This document shows, piece after piece, positions 1 to 7,425 of a stretch of DNA of 13,978 nucleotides. The notes under the pieces are model-generated. The model made no database searches. It saw nothing but the letters and a program-made list of their open reading frames with translations, and had not been told where the DNA came from. The position numbers and the translations under genes were made by a program. The stretch comes from an uncultured Candidatus Melainabacteria bacterium (lineage in GTDB: Bacteria > Cyanobacteriota > Vampirovibrionia > LMEP-6097), in contig CALBDR010000039.1 of assembly GCA_937927525.1 (NCBI GenBank), positions 1 through 13,978 on the forward strand, in the 5' to 3' direction. Position 1 is the stretch's first letter, and each line of letters starts with the position of its first letter.

Positions 1-1
1 T

Positions 2-901
2 TTACTAAAAAAAAATTCAGAAAAGTTTTACTGGCTTAACCATATAAAAAAAGACAAAGACAAAGTCTATATTTCAGATTATAGTTCAGGAAAGATTTAC
101 AATATAAAAGTAAAAGAATTATTAGAAAAAGATCCGGAGGATCTTGATTTAGAAATATTTGTAGACTTAAGTCCAATCCTAGAAAGAAATGGTTTGCTTG
201 ACTTCAATATTGAACATAATAACCTTTATTTCTTGAGTCAGAAAAATTCTAGATTTTTCTCAGTCAACCTTAAAAACAACAAAATAATCAAAAGTTTAAA
301 ACTACCTCAACTAATTACAGAAATGGAAGAATTTGATTATTTAAGTAATGAATCGAAAAACTTAGTTGTTAACTCCAGAGGAACTAATGAACTAAACTTT
401 GTGAGCACCGCAAATTATCAAATTACTCACTCTATTAACTACAAACAAAAAAATTCTGCAAATTTTATCCACGACTTTGAAATGAATAAAGATGTTTTAC
501 TGACAGCAAGTGAGATTCATCACCACAATGGTGGTATTGATGGTAAAGTTCTCATTTACAGCTCAGTAAGCAAAACTTTAGATAAAGAAATCCCTTTAGA
601 TTTTATCCCTAAGAAAATTTTATTTTTAGATAACGATAAATCAGCATTAGTACTAGGTGACAATGATGAGAAAAGTTACCTTGCTAAAATAAACCTTGTA
701 AACACTGAACTAAATTCAGTGAAAGAACTTGATATGGATCTATATCAAAGTGAAGATATGCTTCTTATAAACCAAGAAAAACTTCTAGTTATCGCTGGAA
801 AGTTAAGTCCAGTTTTAGTTTTCTTAGATACCGAAAATTTTGAAGCTATTAAAAAACTAGAAACAAAATATTCATACAATACAATAATGCATCTAGATTA
901 A
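2..901 (+). CDS. C-terminal part of a beta-propeller-like protein (5' end outside window)
   Basis: The reading frame is open from the left edge to a TAA at 899-901, giving about 299 visible residues. A TTG at 194 could be taken as a start, but the frame continues upstream without a stop and encodes propeller-like sequence (residues like VYISDYSSGKIYNIKV near 65-112). The gene therefore almost certainly begins outside the window. The protein is built of alternating hydrophobic beta strands and turns, with recurring patterns of the type 'L-Y-F-L-S...S-V-N-L' and 'V-L-I-Y-S-S', as in YncE/YVTN or WD40-like propellers. I see no catalytic motif and cannot name a function. An HHHNGG stretch lies near 520-540. 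It sits 10 nt upstream of hemW on the same strand, so the two are probably co-transcribed. The propeller assignment is inferred from strand pattern and is not certain. Confidence 0.7.
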   Translation, partial: LLKKNSEKFYWLNHIKKDKDKVYISDYSSGKIYNIKVKELLEKDPEDLDLEIFVDLSPILERNGLLDFNIEHNNLYFLSQKNSRFFSVNLKNNKIIKSLKLPQLITEMEEFDYLSNESKNLVVNSRGTNELNFVSTANYQITHSINYKQKNSANFIHDFEMNKDVLLTASEIHHHNGGIDGKVLIYSSVSKTLDKEIPLDFIPKKILFLDNDKSALVLGDNDEKSYLAKINLVNTELNSVKELDMDLYQSEDMLLINQEKLLVIAGKLSPVLVFLDTENFEAIKKLETKYSYNTIMHLD

Positions 902-911
902 GTCTAAATCA

Positions 912-2072
912 ATGACAGCAAGCATTTATCCTAAAAGTATTTATATCCATTTGCCATTTTGTAAAACAAAATGTCCATACTGTGACTTCGCATCTTTTAC
1001 AGAAAAAAACAAAGATATTCAAAGTCAATATTTAAAAACTCTAGCTAATGAAATCACAAGTTTTTTTCGAACATACAAAATAGATAAAAATAAAACTGAA
1101 ATTAAAAGTATATTCTTTGGTGGTGGCACACCAAGTATTCATTCTGGAAAAGAGATCGCAAATATAATTAAGCAACTGCAAATATTTACAAAATTCCATA
1201 ATGAAGTAGAGATAACTATGGAAGCCAATCCAGGAACTATAGATTTAGATAAATTATACAAATTTAAAGCAGCAGGAATAAATCGTCTAAGTATCGGTGC
1301 TCAAACTTTTAGTCAAAAACTTTTAGATAAGCTAGCTCGTGGACACACGGTAGAAGATACATTTGAGATCATAGAATTAATAAAGAAAGTGAATTTCAAA
1401 TCGTGGAGCTTTGATTTGATCTATGGACTCCCAAAACAAAGCCTCAAAGACCTTGAAGAAACCCTGAATTTAGCTATAAAACAAGGAAGTCCCCACATCT
1501 CAGCCTATGCACTGAGCATAGAAACTAACACCCCCTTTGGTAATATATATAAAAACTCTCACCATCCTGAGCTTGCTCAAGAAACTGAGCTTGCAGAAAT
1601 GTATAAACTACTAAATGAAAAACTTGCTAGTAATCATTTTGAAAGATACGAAGTTAGCAACTGGGCTAAAACCGGTCACGAATGCAAACATAATTTAACC
1701 TATTGGCGAGCAGAAGAGTACTTTGCCTTTGGCTTAAGCGCTCACGGCTATTTTAAGTCTCATAGATTTGCAAATACTAGGGAGCTTCAAAAATATATGG
1801 AGATCTATTCACAGGAAGCAGACTTAAATACAAAAATTTATGACAACTACACCAAAATCGATGAAGCCGAAAAAATAGAAGAAGAAATTCTACTAAAGCT
1901 CAGGTTGAAGGAAGGCTTATACCTAAGCCCACAAATCAAAGACAAACTAAATCAAGAAAAATTAAATTACTATCAATCTCAAGATTATCTTGAAGCGAAT
2001 GGTGAACACATAAAATTAAAAGATAAAGCATTCTTCGTAAGCAATCACATAATCGCAGACTTGCTAAGTTAA
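912..2072 (+). CDS. hemW: HemW-type radical SAM protein (heme chaperone; coproporphyrinogen III oxidase-like)
   Basis: This 386-aa protein matches the usual HemW length. The radical SAM cluster motif is C17-xxx-C21-xx-C24 followed by DF, the CxxxCPYCDF form of HemW. HemN instead has a further Cys soon after the triad. SAM-binding and barrel motifs follow: FFGGGTPS (68-75), EANPGT (104-109), RLSIGAQ (125-131) and SFDLIYGLPKQ (166-176). The HemW signatures YEVSNWA (246-252) and HNLTYW (260-265) are also present, and the last 70 or so residues look like the winged-helix HemN C-terminal domain. HemW proteins bind heme and a 4Fe-4S cluster and are thought to insert heme into respiratory enzymes; they are often mis-annotated as coproporphyrinogen dehydrogenase. 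The ATG at 912 starts just before the conserved IYIHLPFC strand, as expected. No clear Shine-Dalgarno is visible, and the gene probably relies on the upstream cistron. Confidence 0.95.
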   Translation: MTASIYPKSIYIHLPFCKTKCPYCDFASFTEKNKDIQSQYLKTLANEITSFFRTYKIDKNKTEIKSIFFGGGTPSIHSGKEIANIIKQLQIFTKFHNEVEITMEANPGTIDLDKLYKFKAAGINRLSIGAQTFSQKLLDKLARGHTVEDTFEIIELIKKVNFKSWSFDLIYGLPKQSLKDLEETLNLAIKQGSPHISAYALSIETNTPFGNIYKNSHHPELAQETELAEMYKLLNEKLASNHFERYEVSNWAKTGHECKHNLTYWRAEEYFAFGLSAHGYFKSHRFANTRELQKYMEIYSQEADLNTKIYDNYTKIDEAEKIEEEILLKLRLKEGLYLSPQIKDKLNQEKLNYYQSQDYLEANGEHIKLKDKAFFVSNHIIADLLS

Positions 2073-2095
2073 GCAACCCTTACTTAAAAGGTCGA

Positions 2096-2241
2096 ATTTT
2101 ACACTTTTCCTCAAAAAAGATAAGAATGAAAGCGCTATTGATAGATTTGTTGCGAGCTTAGGGACCCGGCTTCGCTGGGGCGCAGCAACAGGTCTATCAA
2201 TAGCGCTTTCATTCCTACCAAATGGGGAAAAAGTGTAAAAT
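2096..2241. repeat. Large nested inverted repeat with GC-rich tip (REP/MITE-like or structured RNA)
   Basis: The spacer between hemW and the AsmA-like gene holds four nested complementary arms. The outer arms are 2096-2110 and 2226-2241 (14 or so pairs with one bulged A). The middle arms are 2124-2145 and 2193-2214, a perfect 22-bp match containing AGCGCT. The inner arms are TGTTGC (2148-2153) and GCAACA (2185-2190). The tip hairpin is CCCGGC (2165-2170), a TTC loop, and GCTGGG (2174-2179). The tip is GC-rich in an otherwise AT-rich region. A T-run (2251-2256) follows, so it could also end hemW transcription on the + strand. No ORF and no obvious target-site duplication is seen. It may be a dispersed palindromic repeat or the structured leader of the next gene; one window cannot decide. 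Confidence 0.8.
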
Positions 2242-2261
2242 ATAGATAGGTTTTTTGATTT

Positions 2262-5200
2262 TTGTTAAAAAAACTACTATTTTTTTTAAGTTTTATCTTA
2301 GCTGGAGTCCTTCTCCTCTCTGGCTTTACCTATGTTTACATTAAAAACAATGATGTTTCAAAACAATTAAAAACATTTGTATTAAATCAAATTAATAAGC
2401 AACTCGAAGGCGAACTAGAGCTTGATGATTTTGCCATTGATTTTCTAGATGGGAAAGTAATTATAGAAGCAGAGGATTTAAAACTAAAAGATAAAGATAA
2501 AAAATTAGTTTGTGAATTAGATCAATTTATCTCAAAATTTAATCCTGTAAATCTTTTAAAACTAAAACTTCACCTTGACAGTCTTGAAGCTACAGCACTT
2601 GAATTAGATTTGATTCGTGATTTAAGTGGCGAATGGAATATTAATAAAATTCTTAAACAAAAAGAGAAAAAAACAAATTTACTAAGCCTAGATTATCTAA
2701 ATATTGATCAAATTAATATCAGTATCGAAGATCAAATACAAGAAAATAAAATAAAATATCAAGACCTTCAATTCAAACTTCAAAAAGAAAAGAAGAAGGA
2801 TAGATTCATGGTAAATCTTTGCCCGATAGACTCGATAGATAAAAGTTTAGAGGGTATAGATAAAAATAATCAAGAAAGTCAAATCATTTTAAATGGTTTA
2901 ATTAATTTTAAAAATAACTTCTATAAAGATGAAGATTTTTACTTAAACACTGAGTTCAACAAGCTTGCTATGGCTAATATTGAATTTCTCTTAGCTGCTT
3001 TTCTAAGTCAAGAAGATTGCAACTTAATCACTGAAAAAATAAAAGAGCTTGATGCTGAAAACACTCTGTTTAATGGTGAAATAAAAATAAACCGAGAAGA
3101 AGAACATCTTAGAATTCACTTAAATCAAGTCCTAGAAGGTTTTGCTAATGCAAATGAAACTAAAATTAATAGTAATCTTACTCTAGCAGAAGATATTAAA
3201 CTTAATAATTTAAATTTATCCTTTGATAATGAACAAGTAAGTCTTTCTGGAGACATTAAAGAATGGCAAAACAAACACAGAGTCATTGACCTGAGCTTAA
3301 TTTTTGAAAATACTAATCTCGATAGATTGATTAATAAAAAATTACTTTTCTTAAAAAACAAAATTGCTAGAAGCTTTTTACAGAAGATATCAGTATTAAG
3401 TAACAATAAGCTTATCTCAGGAAAAATAAATTTTAAAATCAATGATGAGGAAACTGATATTGAAGCTAAAGTCCCACTCAGTCAATATTCGAAACTATCA
3501 GGTAAATCAGAAGAAAAAGTATTAAGTGCCCATCTTAGTATCAATAAAAAACTTATAAAACTAATAAACTTAAATATCCCCTATAAACATACTGAAATGA
3601 ATATAGAAGGAGATTACAATAAAGAATCAGAAAATTATAATTTCAAAATTTTCACAAAAGACTTTCCTATAGGAAAAATGAAAGTACTCCTCTCTGACCT
3701 AGAAAATGATCATAGATATAGTACTTACCTAAAAGACACACTTATAAAAGGTTATACCAGCCTTGACCTACATATCAGCAATAATGAACTTAAGGGAACA
3801 TGCAAGATAGCGAATGGTAATTATAAAGGTTTAAATTTCCCAATTAGCATTGATAAGCTAAATGCAGACCTAGTAATAAACAATAGAAATTACCAAATAA
3901 AAAAGTTAAATGGATTTATTGATAAAAAATATTTTTCAGGCGAAGGGGAAATCACATTAGTAAAGAAGAACGAAAAACCATTAATCAATGCCCTAATATT
4001 AGCTAATGAGCTCAACTTAAAAAACATCTATGAATCTGGTCTCTTAGAATCTTTCCAGTTCAAAAACATACTCCCAGAAGAGCTTTCAGGAACGATTTCA
4101 GACTTACAGGTAAGTATCAGTAATAAAATAAATAAAGATCAGTATCAAATAGAAGGTAATTTCCACATTGATGATATGGATTTATTGCTAGAGAAAGACT
4201 TACCCAGAGTCACAGATTTAAATGGAGATATCAATCTCTCACAAGATCTCATAACAGCAGATTCTCTAAAAGCTAAAGTTAATGATGCTGAACTTGAATC
4301 AGCATTCACCCTAAATAGATCATCTAAACTTGAAAAATTTAGCTTAAAGGCATTAAATGCAAAGACACAAGATGCTTTAAATTTTTTATTTTTAAAATTC
4401 CCAAACTTAAAAGGTAAAATCATTTCAGGAAAAGGATTTGCGGACTTAGACTTAAACTATGAACCAGGCAACTTTTCAATAACTACCAATTTTATAAACT
4501 CAGGTGCTAGCTTTGATGTACCAAAATTTCACCAATATGTTCAAAATCTCAATGGTGAAGTAAGTTATGCAAATAAAACTATAGACTTCAAAGATCTGAA
4601 AATTAAAATTGCTGATAGTGAAACTAAAGTAAATGGAAGTCTAGAAAATACTATAGAGAATGGTTTTGATCCATTAATAAATTTAGACCTAGATGGCTAC
4701 CTAAATAGCAAATTTCTAAAATCATATATCCCAGAAAGTATTCTAGTTTTCTTGAAATTTGATGGGGCATTAAAATCAAAAGTTAATATCACAGGAAATA
4801 AAAGTAAACAAATAATCGATGTTAAAGCGTTCTTTAATGAATTAGATTCCCTCAAACTTTCGACTTGGCTTGATATTGATAAATCAACGATCAGCCGTGG
4901 AAGAACTAAAATTATCGCTACTCCAGATCTCATAGTCTCAGATGATACAAAAGTAGTATTCCAAACGAGCAAAGAAAATAAAGTTAAGCTAAGGGGACGC
5001 TATCAAGTGAAAGACTGGAGAGATAAAGACAAAATTACTTATGAAATCTTTGTCAAAACTGAAGATGAAACTCCAGAGAGAAAAAATAAGCTACAGTTAC
5101 TTTACCCACACCTAAGTGTCTTACATCCATTTAATTTAGCTATGAGCGGGGGAACATTCCTCTGTGACACTTATGGTAGTTACATAAATAGATTAAGTTT

Positions 5201-6128
5201 ATGTAAATTTGATTTTGAACCAGCTACATCTCAGAAGTTTGGAATTGGTGATTTATACAGCGATAAAACCAAAATAGACATGGTGAGTTTAAATGGAAAA
5301 CCACTTGAAATGCAATTTTCTATGGATTCAGGAAATTGGAATAAACTACCATACAAAAATGTCAGCTTTGATTTAGCAGTTGATGAAACTTATTCACATG
5401 TAAAGAATTTAAAAACTGAAATCATGCAAGGCAAAGGTGAAGCAGATATTAAATTTAATTACCGAAACTTTGAATCAGAGTTTAATGTTGAAGGTTTTGA
5501 CTTACCTGCTCATGAAATCGCTGAAAGTGTTTGGGCGTTAGGAAATGAAATCCCAGAGGGACTTTTAAACATTAACTTTAAAGGAAAAACTAAAGGAATA
5601 ATGCCTGATGAAATTTTCTTTAACTTAGAAGGTGTTGCTCATGCAAGTTTAGAGAACGGTAAACTATCCCAACTCAAATCAATGCAAAAAATTCTAACTG
5701 CAATTAACACCTTTAAAAGTTTTGATGTTAATAATGTAATCCAGACTCTAATTACCTTAGAAGGTGGAAAATTCAATCACCTGTTTAGCTCACTTATCTA
5801 TGATCACGGTAAAGTCAGTACTGATAAAGCTTTACTAAAAGCTTCTAACATAGAACTCATAGGTAATGGTTATATAGACTACGCTAAAGACTACCAAGAC
5901 ATAAATGGTAAAGGAATGATTCCTAAATACTCTGAAAGTGTTTTAACTAAACTAGGAGTCGGTGGAGCAAATCTAGGCAACCTAGCTTCACTAGTCAATC
6001 TAAATGTAGGAAAGAAAAAGAAAGAAAAGAGATTCTTTAAATTTAAAGCAGCTGCTAAAGCAAGTGATCCAGATGCTGTCGCTAAGTCAATCCGTGACAA
6101 CTTTATGTGGCTTGAAGATAAAAAGTAA
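2262..6128 (+). CDS. AsmA/YhdP-like envelope protein, probable inter-membrane lipid transport
   Basis: This 1288-aa protein has a single N-terminal membrane anchor (about residues 4-27, rich in Leu/Phe/Ile). A very long periplasmic-type body follows, made of short amphipathic beta strands with recurrent patterns such as 'G.I.....L....L....S'. This layout and length are typical of the AsmA-like group (AsmA, YhdP, TamB), whose members form beta-groove bridges that move phospholipid to the outer membrane. YhdP in E. coli is of similar length. An AsmA-like C-terminal block lies around residues 1110-1200 (LENGKLSQL, then INTF and a GG-K-F turn), and a Lys-rich segment precedes the end. The start is TTG at 2262: a stop (TGA 2256-2258) lies just upstream in frame, and the next Met is far inside, beyond the anchor. 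A weak AGG at 2248-2250 could be the ribosome site. The assignment to the superfamily is firm; the exact member is not. Confidence 0.85.
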   Translation: MLKKLLFFLSFILAGVLLLSGFTYVYIKNNDVSKQLKTFVLNQINKQLEGELELDDFAIDFLDGKVIIEAEDLKLKDKDKKLVCELDQFISKFNPVNLLKLKLHLDSLEATALELDLIRDLSGEWNINKILKQKEKKTNLLSLDYLNIDQINISIEDQIQENKIKYQDLQFKLQKEKKKDRFMVNLCPIDSIDKSLEGIDKNNQESQIILNGLINFKNNFYKDEDFYLNTEFNKLAMANIEFLLAAFLSQEDCNLITEKIKELDAENTLFNGEIKINREEEHLRIHLNQVLEGFANANETKINSNLTLAEDIKLNNLNLSFDNEQVSLSGDIKEWQNKHRVIDLSLIFENTNLDRLINKKLLFLKNKIARSFLQKISVLSNNKLISGKINFKINDEETDIEAKVPLSQYSKLSGKSEEKVLSAHLSINKKLIKLINLNIPYKHTEMNIEGDYNKESENYNFKIFTKDFPIGKMKVLLSDLENDHRYSTYLKDTLIKGYTSLDLHISNNELKGTCKIANGNYKGLNFPISIDKLNADLVINNRNYQIKKLNGFIDKKYFSGEGEITLVKKNEKPLINALILANELNLKNIYESGLLESFQFKNILPEELSGTISDLQVSISNKINKDQYQIEGNFHIDDMDLLLEKDLPRVTDLNGDINLSQDLITADSLKAKVNDAELESAFTLNRSSKLEKFSLKALNAKTQDALNFLFLKFPNLKGKIISGKGFADLDLNYEPGNFSITTNFINSGASFDVPKFHQYVQNLNGEVSYANKTIDFKDLKIKIADSETKVNGSLENTIENGFDPLINLDLDGYLNSKFLKSYIPESILVFLKFDGALKSKVNITGNKSKQIIDVKAFFNELDSLKLSTWLDIDKSTISRGRTKIIATPDLIVSDDTKVVFQTSKENKVKLRGRYQVKDWRDKDKITYEIFVKTEDETPERKNKLQLLYPHLSVLHPFNLAMSGGTFLCDTYGSYINRLSLCKFDFEPATSQKFGIGDLYSDKTKIDMVSLNGKPLEMQFSMDSGNWNKLPYKNVSFDLAVDETYSHVKNLKTEIMQGKGEADIKFNYRNFESEFNVEGFDLPAHEIAESVWALGNEIPEGLLNINFKGKTKGIMPDEIFFNLEGVAHASLENGKLSQLKSMQKILTAINTFKSFDVNNVIQTLITLEGGKFNHLFSSLIYDHGKVSTDKALLKASNIELIGNGYIDYAKDYQDINGKGMIPKYSESVLTKLGVGGANLGNLASLVNLNVGKKKKEKRFFKFKAAAKASDPDAVAKSIRDNFMWLEDKK

Positions 6129-6148
6129 AATTAAAGCAAAATACTTAG

Positions 6149-7387
6149 TTACACCATCTTTAAAAACTTTTTTTTACCGACTTGAACGACACGCTCTTCA
6201 TCAGTAAGTGAAACTAGAAGCTCTTTAGAGATTTTAAAGTTAATATCAGCGACCTTCTCACCATTAAACTTAACTCCACCACCTTGGATAAGACGTTTCA
6301 CTTCTCCCTTACTAGCAGCAAGTCCAGCCTCAACAATAAGCTCAGTGATAGATTTTTCAGTATCTAGTTTATACTCAGGAATATCATCAGGAATTTGTTT
6401 TTTCTTAAACAGATTTTCAAAGTGTTCCTTTGCTTTTAAAGCATCCTCTTTAGAGTAATAAATCTCTACTATCTTCATAGCAAGCTCCACTTTAAGATCA
6501 CGAGGGTTAAAATGTTCTCTTTGATCTAGTCGCTGAGCGACTTCTGAAATCTCTTCTTTAAGTGCACCTGTACATAAAGTATAGTAATCCAGAATCATAT
6601 CATCAGAAATACTCATAGTCTTACCGAACATATCCTCTGGACTATCATTTAAGGCAATATAATTCTGACTAGTTTTAGACATTTTCTTTACACCATCTAA
6701 ACCTATTAAAAGAGGCATAGTCATAATATGCTGTTGAGAAAGTTCATAAGCCTTCTGTAAGTCTCTTCCGACCATTAAATTAAAGGTCTGGTCAGTTCCA
6801 CCAAGTTCGATATCTGCTTTAAGTTCCACACTGTCATAGCCCTGAAGTAAAGGATAGAAAACTTCATGAATGAATAAAGGATTACCTTCGTCTAATCTTT
6901 TCCCAAAAGCTTCTTTAGCAATCATCTGGTTTATAGTTACTTTTCCAGCCAGACGTAACATGTCTGTAAGTGAGAACTTAGAAAACCAATCAGCATTATT
7001 AACTATTTCAACTTTATCTAAGTCTAAAACTCTAGAAACTTGATCTAAATAGGTCCGAGCATTCTTTTTAACATCCTCAGAAGTGAGTGGAGGACGCGCA
7101 GAATTTCTACCAGAAGGGTCACCAACTTGAGCAGTGAATCCACCTATTAAAAGAATTGCTTGATGTCCTAAGTCTTGAAACTGCTGAAGTTTCTGGATAC
7201 AAACCATGTGCCCTAAATGGAGGTCAGTACTAGTAGGATCAACACCTAATTTAACCCTTAGTCTTTTATTTTCTTTAGCAGCATCTAGAAGTAGTTTTTT
7301 AAGTGCATCAGGACCACCAGGCTTAAAATCCACGATTCCACTTACAACTTTATCGATTCTACTTTCATCAGCAATAATTTCAGTCAT
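6149..7387 (-). CDS. tyrS: Tyrosyl-tRNA synthetase
   Basis: This 412-aa class I aminoacyl-tRNA synthetase attaches tyrosine to tRNA-Tyr in the cytoplasm. The ATP-binding HIGH motif is HLGH at residues 57-60, preceded by the conserved GVDPT. The KMSKS loop reads KMSKT at 235-239. Tyrosine-pocket residues are seen in GYDSVELKADIELGGTDQ (183-200). GDPSGR at 89-94 is also characteristic. An S4 RNA-binding domain occupies roughly the last 65 residues (from about 348, ITELIVEAGLAASKGE). The sequence style (VDPT..DLHLGH, RPPLT) resembles the TyrS2/TyrZ subgroup rather than the E. coli TyrS1 form. The start is ATG at 7385-7387. It lies 38 nt downstream of the TPR gene on the same strand, so it is probably co-transcribed, and it converges on the AsmA-like gene with only 20 nt between the two stop codons. 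Confidence 0.97.
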   Translation of the reverse strand: MTEIIADESRIDKVVSGIVDFKPGGPDALKKLLLDAAKENKRLRVKLGVDPTSTDLHLGHMVCIQKLQQFQDLGHQAILLIGGFTAQVGDPSGRNSARPPLTSEDVKKNARTYLDQVSRVLDLDKVEIVNNADWFSKFSLTDMLRLAGKVTINQMIAKEAFGKRLDEGNPLFIHEVFYPLLQGYDSVELKADIELGGTDQTFNLMVGRDLQKAYELSQQHIMTMPLLIGLDGVKKMSKTSQNYIALNDSPEDMFGKTMSISDDMILDYYTLCTGALKEEISEVAQRLDQREHFNPRDLKVELAMKIVEIYYSKEDALKAKEHFENLFKKKQIPDDIPEYKLDTEKSITELIVEAGLAASKGEVKRLIQGGGVKFNGEKVADINFKISKELLVSLTDEERVVQVGKKKFLKMV

Positions 7388-7425
7388 AGTCAGGTAATTA
7401 TTTTAGCAAGCTTAGACTAAACGAG

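Noticed and set aside
194..196. TTG as the start of the first gene
   Set aside because: The frame is open all the way to the left edge and the upstream residues look like the same beta-propeller protein.
2096..2241. tRNA or riboswitch reading of the palindrome
   Set aside because: It is a single rod-like fold without a cloverleaf or any known aptamer core that I recognise.
3125..6100. Four minus-strand ORFs inside the AsmA-like gene (3125-3442, 4145-4423, 4697-4972, 5891-6100)
   Set aside because: They are antisense to a strongly supported gene, show no recognisable domain, and have the compositional bias expected of shadow frames.
7206..7397. Plus-strand ORF over the 5' end of tyrS
   Set aside because: It is antisense to the conserved HIGH region of tyrS and has no independent support.
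7402..7421. TTTAG...CTAAA inverted repeat between the TPR gene and tyrS as a terminator
   Set aside because: The stem is only 5 bp and AT-rich, there is no T-run, and the two genes probably share a transcript.
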